Source: Isoetes taiwanensis (lineage: Eukaryota; Streptophyta; Lycopodiopsida; Isoetales; Isoetaceae). Taken from it: DNA of 64,000 nucleotides. Shown here piece by piece: positions 54,501 to 64,000 of this stretch. Position 1 is the stretch's first letter. Each line of letters starts with the position of its first letter. Below the pieces are notes generated by a model. That model did not search any database. It saw nothing but the letters and a program-made list of their open reading frames with translations, and had not been told where the DNA came from. Where the stretch lies: NCBI GenBank assembly GCA_021234155.1, contig JAJEKV010000065.1, positions 6,830,316 to 6,894,315 of the forward strand, in the 5' to 3' direction. Position numbers and translations under genes: made by a program.

Positions 54501-54890
54501 ACACAGATATATGTGTAGACCTTCATACTTGGTTTGCACAATGCCTTTTGCTTCATCTTATTGGGGCTTTACTTCAAAGCCCTGTATATGCAAGATCTAT
54601 TTTTTAACTATAAAAACATAAATTTCTTGTCCAAATTTTACTGTCTAAATTTGAACGCTTGAGCTCCACCAGGACTAGAAGTTTCTTTAGAAGTTTCTTG
54701 GGAGGAAACAAAAGCCAAAAGCTAGAAGCTGGAAGGGAAAAAGCTCCCAACGTTTTGTTTTGTTTACGTCATGTAGTGTCAATTTAATGTCCACATGCTA
54801 TCCTTATCGTGCCACATATGTTGTACGACATTCAACATGCATACCATTTGTAACACCTCATTGCGTGTTGCGGCGTGGTCATGTTTCTAC
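51510..54890. other. No gene recognised
   Basis: Mixed spacer. The frame minus 52726-53115 has no motif and an unlikely composition. A T run near 53297-53314 and TTTATTTTTTTC at 53321 are simple sequence. Confidence 0.45.
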
Positions 54891-55037
54891 CTAATAGCTA
54901 TCAATGTCTTGGGGCAGATGTTTCAAGCTTATGCTTGACCCGGCACGATACTTTATCAGGTGAGGAAAAAACACACATTCAAAACGACAATAACTACTTG
55001 TAAGGAAGGTTCGAGGATACGAGGCAAACAGGGAGGC

Positions 55038-55045
55038 TATATAAA
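55038..55045 (+). promoter_or_regulatory. TATA box of the secreted nuclease gene
   Basis: TATATAAA, 51 bp before the ATG; the usual plant spacing leaves a short 5' leader of roughly 20-25 bases. Confidence 0.6.
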
Positions 55046-55095
55046 CAGCAAATGGGCAACAAAATGAAGAAAGGCGAAGGGAATATTTTCCAAAA

Positions 55096-55668
55096 ATGTC
55101 AGGAGGCGTGATTGTTGTAATGCTAATGCTGGTGGGGGTTACAAGCGGGATGATAAACCGGCCGACGAGCGTACCGATGGGGGCAGAGTGGCTGAACAGC
55201 ATGCCAAAGGGGCAAGACTGGACGCCACCGGCGAGTCCAGCCCAGCCGGTGAAGGAGGTGCACTTCAAAACGTGCAAGCAGGGGGTGACCGTGGTGGAGT
55301 ATCTGTACGCCGAGATCCGGAAGAGCAATCTGGGGCAGGGCACCGACACCAACCAAGCAATCCGCACCTGGGTCCAGAATACCGTTGGCCGTAAAACCGA
55401 CGACGCCGGCCACATCATTGGCAAGAACCAGGGTGGCCTCGGTACCGTCCAGTGGAACATCTTCCCCCAAAACAAAAACTTCAACCGTGGCGTCTATGCT
55501 TCTGATGTCGAGCGCCTGGTTAACCAAGCCGTCCAGAACAATGGCCTCGTCAAACTTTGGTTCCAGCTTGTTTACGGTAATTCCTCCGAGCCTTGCCGCC
55601 CTACCCACTTCAAGTATTATATGGTTTCTGCTAGTGCTTCTGCCAATAATGACCTTCTCAATCCTTGA
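55096..55668 (+). CDS. Secreted DNA/RNA non-specific endonuclease-like protein
   Basis: An uninterrupted 190-residue frame. The N-terminus MSGGVIVVMLMLVGVTSGM is a good signal peptide, with cleavage likely near residue 18-20, so the protein should enter the secretory pathway. The centre contains DDAGHIIGKNQGGLG, equivalent to the D-R/A-G-H motif with the catalytic His of the beta-beta-alpha-metal nuclease family, followed by VQWNIFPQNKNFNRGVY, where the N..P(Q/M)....N string binds the metal; a basic/aromatic C-terminal strand (LVKLWFQLVYGN) follows. Such small nucleases with a DAGH motif are common in bacterial secreted effectors and rarer in plants. The 5' half is GC-rich with high GC at third positions, unlike the surroundings. 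It has a TATA box, no visible intron, and AATAAGAATAAAAAT after the stop. Function may be extracellular nucleic-acid degradation or defence (inference). Confidence 0.75.
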   Translation: MSGGVIVVMLMLVGVTSGMINRPTSVPMGAEWLNSMPKGQDWTPPASPAQPVKEVHFKTCKQGVTVVEYLYAEIRKSNLGQGTDTNQAIRTWVQNTVGRKTDDAGHIIGKNQGGLGTVQWNIFPQNKNFNRGVYASDVERLVNQAVQNNGLVKLWFQLVYGNSSEPCRPTHFKYYMVSASASANNDLLNP

Positions 55669-55723
55669 GTAATGTATGTAGTCGTAATCCAAGTATATCC
55701 TTGGAATATATACAGTGTAACTG

Positions 55724-55745
55724 AGAATAAGAATAAAAATCTATC
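55724..55745 (+). terminator. Polyadenylation region of the nuclease gene
   Basis: AGAATAAGAATAAAAATC about 60 bp after the stop includes two AATAAA-like words. Confidence 0.5.
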
Positions 55746-56189
55746 TGCTTATTAAATATTTGATACAGAGTTTCTTTAACTGCTCATTTCATTGCAACAA
55801 AAAAAAGGTCTCGCCCTCTGCTCCGTTTTCTTTGAGGGCGATTGCAACTTAGAAGGAATTTGTGAAGCAGATCTTCAAGGAAAGATCATCTGCCGTTTTG
55901 GCCATAGCCATATCTGTTAGTTTCCGGGCAGTATCATCCATATAGCCAAACACTTCACAAGCTTCTCAAAGTCCTTCCTGACAGCCCAAGCTTTCCAGCA
56001 AACCGCTGCTGCGATATCTGCCACGATCTATTTAGTGACAAAATGTCTGCTACTTTGATCTGCTTCAAAAATTCACCTTCATGTGAATACACTTCAGCCA
56101 GATGCTACGACCCAGATGTCTCCCGATTCAAGGTCTTCGCCCATAAGATGCTCTACCTGTTCTCATCCGACTTTTTATCCAGTTCCCTA

Positions 56190-56490
56190 CACCACGGTGC
56201 TGTCCCTTTTATCTGTTTTTCATGTTTTTCGAATGGGATCTTTCGACATCTGGCATATTAACACGTGCCAATGCTACATTATTCCATAATATTGCCATTG
56301 ATTTTTTTTCCCCCAAAATTTTAATCACCTTCAAATTTTATCTGTTTTTCACGCCTGACTTCTCCGCCTTTTCGAATGGGGTCTTTTGACATCTGGCATG
56401 TGAGCTTTCAACACGTGTCAATGTCACATTATTCCACCCCCAAAATTTTACTCACCTTCAAATTTTACCATGTTTTTAGAGGGCGAAAAA
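56190..56490. repeat. Tandem duplication of about 150 bp
   Basis: TTTTCGAATGGGATCTTTCG, ACATCTGGCAT, AACACGTG.CAATG, ACATTATTCCA, CCCAAAATTTTA and CACCTTCAAATTTTA occur in order twice, starting near 56225 and 56370. Confidence 0.8.
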
Positions 56491-56999
56491 CTACGTTGAA
56501 AAACTACGATGAAGCTATGTCGGCATTTTGGGCGACGCCGCCTCTGATTCTGCACAAGCCGCCGCCTCCTAACTCTGCTATCTATCTTTGCCTCCTAACT
56601 GTGCCGTAGAAATGCATCACCTTTTCCAATGCGTCTCTTAGTATTGTCTATTTTTCAAGAGGGCCAGAGAAGAACATAGTCATAGCAAAACAGAACCGAG
56701 TCATAGGCAGAAAGAATTGAGAAGAACCGAGGCAAAATTTGCCGCTTGAACCGAGCCAGGCTTGTTTTTGTGCATCTGGTTGTATAGACAAGGCCTGAAT
56801 CCGCTTGAATCAAAAGAAAACATTAGTGACAAACGTCAGAAACCAAAACCAAAGGCCAAAAACTTTTACAGACATGAAGATCGCCTCAAGAATAGGTTAA
56901 ATCTGAAGTTGGAATAAATTTAAAGATTGCCATGAGCGGCGTGGCCCACTAGGTCAGCTGAAAATTTCAGAACGAAATTTTAAGCTCCATCCGCCCCTC

Positions 57000-58045
57000 C
57001 TGTGCATACTTTGCAGACTAGATAGATCGGGCTCTGGTGTGACTATAATCTGCCGGATACGTAGTCTCATGGTATCACCCATCGAGACTACTCCAAGTTG
57101 TATCTCCCCAGTCCGATGAGATAGGAAGGTTCCATCTCTCCTTCTCCAGGTCTCTAGTGGTTCCTTGAGCGGCTAGAGGATCGTGGTGTCACACGATTCG
57201 TACCCGACCGAACTCCCCAAAACAAGAGCCAGGCCAACACCTGCAACTCCTAAGGGTCAGGGCGACACCATTGACCCAGGAAGTGTCGGACCCATACCCG
57301 GCCCACACGAAGTGACCGACCATAGGCCTAGCCCACTATGGATCCCCAGTAGCCGCGCTCAGTAGGGTACCCCCCTTCCCAATATACAAGAGGTGCAACA
57401 TGATCAACCAACATCGTACATCGACATAACATGATAAATAATGAAGATATATCTAAGCCTAATCACATGCATCTCATTAGGGTTCCAAACCTAGACTAAG
57501 GATTCTAGGAAGGCTCTACTAGCAAGATAAAATACTAGATCATCTGGAATCCTAGGTTCCAGATGATCTACCTATGAAGCTACTATGAATACCTGCTCCG
57601 GACGAATTTCCTCCAACTCCTGGGGTCTCCATGAGTTGATAATGAGTCGAGTGATTCCTCCTCCTTCTAATGAACGCACTGCCTTGGGGTTGTCGATCTG
57701 AACTATGCCACAATGAACGGTGTTCAAAACGAAGTTTCGAGCGAAGAACAAGTCACAAGGCAGGTGGAGCCAAAAAGTGGCTAGGGTTAGGGTTAGGGTT
57801 AGGGTTAGGGTTAGGGTTAGGGTTAGGGTACTTATAGGTTATGGTTCCATGTCACTGCCACGTTGATCCAATGGGGTGCTTCCATGTGGTGGGCGCCCAT
57901 AGGTCGAGGCCATATGGACAAGGCTCCCTTTTGCACTTACTATGATGTACAAGGCTATAATAATAGACTTGTATGATGACGAGGCCTGGAAATATACGTA
58001 TTTATGGCATATATTTTTGGGGAACGTCACATTCTCCCCCCTTAG
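57000..58045 (-). mobile_element. LTR-like block (possible solo or 3' LTR)
   Basis: On the minus strand AAGGGGGGAGAA (polypurine tract-like, 58034-58045) is followed by TGTGACGTTCCCC, a typical LTR start. A CCTATAAGTA TATA-like box lies near 57830-57840, and downstream comes a long region with CTCGACTCATTATCAACTC and GACACCACGATCCTC. The far end near 57000 could not be fixed, and no reverse transcriptase is visible beside it. A solo LTR of a gypsy-type element is the preferred reading. Confidence 0.4.
57782..57830. repeat. (TTAGGG)8 telomere-like run
   Basis: Eight perfect hexamers, TTAGGG, not the plant heptamer TTTAGGG. It is interstitial: unique sequence continues on both sides, and on the minus strand the run begins right after the TATA-like box of the LTR-like block. 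Confidence 0.95.
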
Positions 58046-58049
58046 GATA

Positions 58050-58730
58050 ATGTTGTCCGCAGCATTACGCTAAGGTGACGAACCTGCACCTACATATAGG
58101 CTATATTTACAAGAAATTTATCGCGGCGGCCAAGGCCGTCGGCGAACATTTCTCTTGCTCAACTCGCAGCAAAGTAGATTTTTGTATCAAGTCAAAAAGG
58201 ATCTAAGTTATGGGCTTGCAAAATTGAACTAAATGTGTCTAAGTTGGAGAATCCTTGTTACCCTGGGTCTTTCATAGACCATTGTTGTAGAGAAAAATAT
58301 ATGATATAGGAAATTTTGGATAACCACATCCAAAAATGAAGCACCATGTATGACTTGGACACAGGCGAAACAAAAGAAACTGTGCATTTGAATTAATGTT
58401 ATTAAAGGAGGAGGCCCTTACTTGTGGTAAGGGCTTGTGGTTAGAGCTTGAGTTGTGTTAAGGACTTGGCGCCTCGAAGTTTGACACATGGCACAAATAG
58501 GCCAAGTAGACAGGCCACACAAGCACAAACCAAATCATCAGAAATAGTCTAAGCTTGAAATGTGGCTCTAAATTAACCTTGCAACATACCTCAATTGTGC
58601 ATATACATTTGTCAATGCATGGAGGCATTCCCTTAAGGTGTATAAGCATAATATCAAGATTTAAGTCTATCCCCAACAGAAAAGTATCTATATTCGACGT
58701 TGTCTAATTGATCAAATATGGTAGGGTTTA
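58050..58730. other. No gene recognised
   Basis: AT-rich sequence upstream (minus strand) of the polypurine-like tract. No retroelement coding motif was found in it. Confidence 0.4.
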
Positions 58731-58736
58731 TCAATT

Positions 58737-59285
58737 TTGAGCGACAAAAATATAGAACAGTATAGAGGAGAAAAAAGTAATCAACAGTATAGAGGAGAAA
58801 ACATTAATCTATTCTGCGCAGAAGAATTGCTAGAAACTATGAAGGATTTGTTGCCCAGTGTGTTAAATGATGCGAATTTAGTGAAGGCATTCATCGGCAG
58901 ATGGAAAATTCTTCGTTACCGCGCCTAAGAATTATATAGCCAGATCGAAAATCTATCCAAATCGCCAGTTTTGCATAGATTATCAATTGTTGGAACGCTG
59001 AGAGAATGCAGATCTGAAGCTAAAAAACGCATAGATTTGAGTTATTTTGACAAGCTGCAGACACAGAGCAATCTAGATATGTTAGCAGGAAAATCAAATC
59101 AACACGTTCATGATTGCAAGCTAATGTTGAGCAACAGTTTGATGCGAGAAAATGGGCGCAGATCCAATTTGGGAGTAAGCAGAGAAGTTCTGACTAAAAG
59201 GAAAACATTTATAACCTCACCTGCAAGCGACACATCTAGCAAGGAAAATAACCTCAAGCCTTTCTCCAGAACCAAGTTCAAGTGA
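58737..59285 (+). pseudogene. Unidentified gene fragment with a single in-frame TAA
   Basis: One reading frame runs for 182 codons and is interrupted only by TAA at 58926-58928. Before it: two tandem QQYRGE/EQYRGE units, then AEELLETMKDLLPSVLNDAN and LVKAFIGRWKILRYRA. After it: ELYSQIENLSKSPVLHRLSI, VGTLRECRSEAKKRIDLSYF, then a Ser/Lys-rich tail ending PFSRTKFK. The two halves read as one continuous helical protein, so the stop is likely a recent nonsense change (or an unremoved intron edge). No family recognised. Confidence 0.5.
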
Positions 59286-59289
59286 AACT

Positions 59290-60515
59290 ATATTGCTAGA
59301 AGAAAATTTGAAACAAAAAATAAATAGAGAGCCTTTACTGCAGATACTAACTTACAAAGTGTGAAAAGAAACTAATCTTTCTTTCTGCTTGTCTTTTTCA
59401 AGTCACCTTAAGCACTGACCAAAGATAGAAGCTCCATGCAAATAAGCCAACAAATGTGAAATCTCTGTTGAGTGAAAGGAGAAGAGAAAGTAACAAAATC
59501 TTGTGCTACTTCTCGAGCTGAAATTTAAGGTGAACCTCATGTCGTGTCAAATGCTGCAAATTCACATCACATGCAGAATGAGTTTCTGTTTTTCAAAATA
59601 AAATTCTACAGACTCAAAAGCAAGAACCGCAGTTGTATCGGTTGTATCGAATAAACCAACCACGACCCCAATTTTTTGGTCCACGGTTGTTTTTAGTTGT
59701 ATGCGGAAGTGTTGTTTTATGCCAAAACAACACCAAAATGGCCCCAAAAGTCCACGGGGCCCGCTTATCCGGATTTGCACAAAGAGAGCCGGTGGTTTTT
59801 TGCGAAATTTCCCATCAGTGGTCTTTTGGCGAAAAATCCACACGTAGAAAAAAATTGACATGGTTTTTTGTGAATTTTTTTCAACGTGTACTTTTCCTTC
59901 ACTTTGTTTTTTTAGTGAACCATGCATTGTTTAGCTTTAAAATAGCACATGTAGATTTTAATTTTACTACACCTGAAAAACTAAATTACAACACTAGAAA
60001 TAAAACACTACAAAGAAAAGAACACGTAGGAAATAGAAAATTGATGTTTTCAAGTGTTCTATTTCGTAATATGGACATGTTGTTTCAAGTGTTGTTTTTG
60101 CAAAATTAAAAAAATATCACGTATGGCCTTTTTTTAATTTACGAAACCCTACATGTGTTATTGAAATCTAGCTATAGTTTTCCTAAAATAAGGACATGTA
60201 AAAGATAATATTATAACATGTAGAAAAATTGTGTGTTTCTAATGTGGTTGTTTAACTAATGAGATATTGACACGTGGCATACTTTTTAAATAAAAAAACA
60301 TTATTCTAGCTAATCAAATATGGACACGTGGCATACTTTTGAAATAAAAAAAGCATTATTATTACATGTAGAAAAAAAAACCGTGTTTTTAATGTCTTCT
60401 ATCAAATCAAATGTTGACACATCGCACACATTAAAATAAAAAAAATTACTATAAACCACAATTTAAAAGCTAAATATATTATGAATTTTGCATTGATCTT
60501 TTTAATTGTTAAAAA
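59290..60515. repeat. AT-rich repeats, including GACACGTGGCATAC units
   Basis: Around 60260-60440 the words GACACGTGGCATACTTTT, AAATAAAAAAA, CATTATT and ACATGTAGAAAAA recur two to three times at 60-90 bp spacing. The G-rich frame at 59633-60109 and its complement have no motif. Confidence 0.5.
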
Positions 60516-60519
60516 AAAA

Positions 60520-60590
60520 GCCTTTTGGGAATCGAACCCAAACAAGTCCATAAAGCATGTTATCTCCATTCTCATTTATACATACTGATG
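60520..60590 (-). pseudogene. tRNA-like remnant
   Basis: On the minus strand the 3' part reads TTTGGGTTCGATTCCCAAAA, a good T-arm: GGG..CCC stem with the TTCGATTC loop. The upstream part (ATAAATGAGAATGGAGATAA) only weakly resembles a D arm, and the acceptor stem does not pair well. A decayed tRNA or SINE head is likely. Confidence 0.4.
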
Positions 60591-60853
60591 GATTGCAATC
60601 TAAATTTTAACGTCAGATTATAACATTCAATGGTTAAGGTTTAAAACAATTGAATTAATTAATGGTTGTGGTTAAAAACAATGTAGCATAATTGACAGTG
60701 TGGGCTTTGATCAAACCTCTTGGTGTAGAATGTCCCCGGGCTTCAGGAGAGGACATAGATTTATAGTATGACATAGATTTATATTTTATACTTCCATTCA
60801 CCACAGATTGGGATCTCCAAATCAATATAGAATTACAATTTTATAAGAGTAAA

Positions 60854-61262
60854 TTACTTCTTCAATGATCTGTGAACAGGGCTTGGTCGCTCTTTGCGCA
60901 ACAAAACTTGTGTAGCCCCATCCACTTCAAACAAGAAGCTCTTCTTTGGCTGAGGGGGTAGTTGCTGTAGATCTCGGTTCCCAGCAAAAGTAGAGTAACC
61001 ATCAGATAAAGAACTGCAGAAAGAAGAGGATCACCATACAATAAAAAAATATGCGGTATAACATAGGAAAAGACTTCTGGCAGAAGCTTTTTAGCAACAC
61101 CAAACAAGAATGGCAGGAGGAATTTAACCTGTAGGAATGAACCTCTACCCCATCGATTGTGGCTTTGCCAGCAGCAGGTATTAAGGGAAAATACCTCCAT
61201 TATACGCTACCAGTGTCATAAACCAGCAAGGGAATCACAGACACCTTGGCCTCGCCATGCTT
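60854..61262 (-). pseudogene. Two-exon 3' gene fragment, unidentified
   Basis: Exon 61262-61129 follows a TTTGCGCAG acceptor and reads KHGEAKVSVIPLLVYDTGSV, then TAA, then WRYFPLIPAAGKATIDGVEV and HSYR to an AG/GT donor. The next exon, 61013-60854, after TTTCTGCAG, restores the phase exactly (split Ser codon) and reads SLSDGYSTFAGNRDLQQL, KKSFLFEVDGATQVLLRKER and SPVHRSLKK before TAA. Consistent splice sites and phase, together with normal amino-acid composition, indicate a real gene. One nonsense codon suggests a pseudogene or an assembly error. The family is not recognised. Confidence 0.5.
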
Positions 61263-61269
61263 CTGCGCA

Positions 61270-63500
61270 AAACAAGGAGGACAAAGTAAAAGAAAATAAA
61301 CAAATGCAATAAAATGAATCGGTGCGCAACCAAGAACATCACTTACCTTTGAAGCTTGATGAGTTCGGACTATGAACATAAATTTGTGGGCGAGCGCGGC
61401 GAGAATAATTGGTTCATCTTGACCACGTAACCAAAAAAAAAAAACATTCTAGATTAGATAAAGCGAAAACAATGGAGGGCGGCAAATCACAAAAAAATAA
61501 AAAGGGAAGGAAGAGTCGCCTTTCTTTTGCAAACATTATGCCACGGAACCTTTGCACCATTTCTTAGGATTTACTCTGGAACCTTTGCTGCCTGGATCAC
61601 TCTGAATCATCTTGTTCTATTTGCTCCAAACAAGTTACAACAATGACTGAGCTTGGTTGTTTTCGGTGACAAAACCCTCTGTAGGCCACCCATCTTCCCC
61701 GAATTCTCTTCATTTTTTTATATGCTATGTCTTCGAGATGGAACTTGTATCTTATGTGGTAGCATGATAAGACTTTCAAGATAATATGCATCCTTATAGG
61801 GAGGACTTTTACTCAGATCAAAAAGCAAAGAACCGCAGAAGATGGCCTTTATACACGGTAAGCATGGCTTTACCAGTGAAAAACAAGAATCATAAGAGAG
61901 GACCAACGGTGAAGTATCTGCGGATTACTTTGCAAAATCCGAATTCTTTGCGGCCGGCAACCACGGCCCGGATATATCGAGAGGCGAAGAGGAGGATGAA
62001 GAATGGCCGGAGGATGAGGAAGTCGGAGGGGGAAACGGACATGGCATGCAAAGCGGCAAAGCGGCGAATTCAGTAGACCAATAGAATAATAGGCTCTGGA
62101 TCAAAATCAAACCGTTAAATAAGACCACATCTCGGTAGTTTATTTGGGTTTTTTTTAATTGGATTTCTCACAATTTTTTATGGTGTTTTCTTTAATTGGC
62201 TTTGTCTTACACAATTTTCTATATGTGTTTGTGTGTGTTTGGCATTGTCGTGCACATGTCATATGATAGCAAGGTCATGGCAAGGATCATCTGGCACAAA
62301 GAGAACACAAAGCATAAAAGAAAATTTCTATGTATAATTAAGTTTGCCCAATTCGTTTGATATTGGGGGAGGGTATTCTCGCAATGGTGGGAACTATGAT
62401 TCTGGCGCGTATTGTATGCAAAACCGTATGTTTTAAGCATGTTTGAGGCAACTTGTTGTCATTCGGGGCGTAAAATTTCTATTGTTGTATATTGTGGCTG
62501 GTTTTCTTGGCATGGTTGGAAAAGGAAGCGGCGGAATTTCATGGGCGTGGATAAGAACTCACGGTGGTTTCTATTTGAGCCCGGTTTTTAGTCTCAAGGC
62601 ACCGATCTCTCCCATTTAACAAGGTTAGGCAGACCGCCGGATTAAGCCAATAGCTATGCCCTTCCATGCTTTGCTTTCATTAAACCAAGAAAAATAGGGC
62701 ATTCCACACGTTAATATGGCCAAGGGTTTGTAGTTCTTGAAGGAAACATTTGTGCGGACTTTTGGGCTGGGAAGGAAATATTGTGATCTGTGTGATATAG
62801 CGACTGTAAACTGGCTCGTTAAATTTCAGCATTTTTACCATAAATTTTAGCATTCTTGTGATTCAATAAGAAGGCCCGAGAGATGAAATATGTCTTTGGA
62901 AGATGCCTCTGTTTTCATTCCTTTCATATCTCCGCTATGTTTCTGCAAGCTGCCTCTTTCTGGCTCTGAATCTGCATCTCAATACATAGCATGAAATTGC
63001 ATTGCATTAGAATTGGATGGGCCTCTATTTGTCCGCAGGAGGAATCCGTTTGGTCGCAGCAGGAATCGGCCTCTGTTTGTCGCCTCAAACGCTTCAAGCC
63101 TTCATAGCACGCTTCAAACCTTCGGCTTTATTTTTGTAGTGCAATGTGTGCTTGGATCCATTGCTTCTTCTTCGTTTGATTTGCACCATTGAACCTTTCA
63201 TGGGTTGAATGCGGAAAAAAAACTGAGGCCATTGATGTGGCACATGAGAGTGAATATTCTCTCCATCAATGGCCCATAAAATAAGATGAAAACATCCCAT
63301 TAAAATAAGGCTAAATAAACCATCATGTTGATAAACTGATAAAAGTTTGCTTAAACCATCACTTTAAGATCAAAACCAAAGTTGAAACTTTATATATGTA
63401 GTATTGCTAATTTGAGCTAACCTTATCTAAGTTAAGCGCATTACACTTACCAAACTTAGCTCTCTACAATACCAAATTTTGACCAAACTTATCTCTCTAA
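61270..63500. other. No gene recognised
   Basis: Spacer. A basic 96-codon frame at plus 61786-62076 (Arg/Lys-rich, KRRMKNGRRMRK) is possible but has no motif. A 61 kb-side A run lies near 61432-61443. Confidence 0.4.
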
Positions 63501-63539
63501 GCAATACCAAATTTTGACTAGGGTCGAGAAGTCACAGTT

Positions 63540-64000
63540 GACATGCACATGATGATGTGGCATGCCATTTGACATGTCATGCCAAATAAGCAAGGCCAAC
63601 TTTGACTGCTAGCCCAAAAATCCAAAATGTGCAACTTTGGTTTTCCATAAGGTGATGTGGGAAAGTTTTGATGACGTGGTAAGATATGGGTGATGTGGAC
63701 ATGATAATGACCATATGCAAACTCTTGGGCGTGTTTGTCTCCATCTCAATGGAAAAAATGTAGTGTTCATATTATGGACTGCTCCCCTTGCCACAAGTGG
63801 CCAGGATTTGACAGTGCCTGTCGTTACCCTTGTAGCACCATGAAATAGTATGGAAAAGATGATGTGGCACTCCAAGTGGTGACATGGCATGCCAAATAAG
63901 CAAGGTTAAGTGTTGACTAGACCTAGACTCCAACATGCCACCTAGGCTCAAACATGCCAAGGTAGCTCAAGCCATACCTAAGCTCAAAACACGCCAAGGT
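63540..64000. repeat. Repeats with GATGATGTGGCA..CATGCC
   Basis: GATGATGTGGCA, GCATGCCAAATAAGCAAGG and TTGACT occur in the same order at 63550-63610 and 63860-63920. At the window edge GCTCAAACATGCCAAGGTAG-CTCAAG and GCTCAAAACACGCCAAGGT begin a second short repeat that runs off the window. Confidence 0.7.

Noticed and set aside
54891-55692. Two long antisense frames over the nuclease gene
   Set aside because: The GC-rich plus-strand gene with signal peptide and nuclease motifs explains the stretch; the reverse frames have no domain.
57782-57830. A chromosome end or telomere
   Set aside because: Only 49 bp, with unique sequence on both sides, and a hexamer unlike the common plant telomere.
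60520-60590. Functional tRNA gene
   Set aside because: Only the T arm is good; the D arm and acceptor stem do not form properly.

Overview
This window looks like a nuclear contig from a land plant, probably a seed-free lineage (fern, lycophyte or bryophyte). The pointers are a plant-type Ty1/copia element, a plant peroxisomal multifunctional-protein gene with short GT-AG introns, several transposon-type ORF families that I associate with fern and moss genomes, and very little intact host coding sequence. The exact lineage cannot be settled by eye. Most of the window is decayed mobile DNA, minisatellites and AT-rich spacer.

Layout. 0-5 kb: a degenerate GAATCT minisatellite flanked by two copies of one repeat, a 0.6 kb polypyrimidine tract and a broken exon. 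5-9 kb: tandem repeats with tRNA-like boxes (SINE-like) and a small inverted-repeat element. 10.3-11.4 kb: the best host-gene signal, five in-phase exons of a peroxisomal beta-oxidation multifunctional protein (minus strand) beside an 80-residue C2H2 protein (plus strand). 12 kb: a 5'-truncated LINE. 13-17.6 kb: degenerate ORFs, a CCACCA array, and pseudogenes of an FCP1/NIF-type HAD phosphatase and a Ulp1-type protease. 18-20.5 kb: a MITE and a broken DDE-transposase-like gene (minus). 20.9-24.6 kb: a broken gene with beta-class DNA-methyltransferase-like motifs (minus), surrounded by eight copies of the palindrome ATCGC-N4-GCGAT. 26.2-35 kb: a DUF7869-like transposon ORF (plus) split by a young copia element. 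35-44 kb: duplicated promoters and small ORFs, the opposite-strand GTGGTG array, and a second DUF7869-like relic (minus). 45-49.5 kb: a second methyltransferase-like relic followed by a second FCP1-like relic, with a different GC-centred palindrome family. 50.5-51.5 kb: the N-terminal part of the DDE family. 55.1 kb: an intact secreted non-specific nuclease gene. 57-58 kb: an LTR-like block containing (TTAGGG)8. 58.7-61.3 kb: two unidentified broken gene fragments. 61.3-64 kb: repeats and spacer.

How the parts relate. The genes do not form an operon or pathway. Two themes recur. Mobile-element genes of four kinds (DDE-like, DUF7869-like, methyltransferase-like, FCP1/Ulp1-like) each occur as one or two decayed copies, which suggests related large transposons. 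Palindrome clusters also sit in the non-coding sequence beside each methyltransferase-like copy. The copia insertion is structurally abnormal: about 445 bp of its target is duplicated, and a fold-back copy of its own 3' end lies upstream of the 5' LTR.
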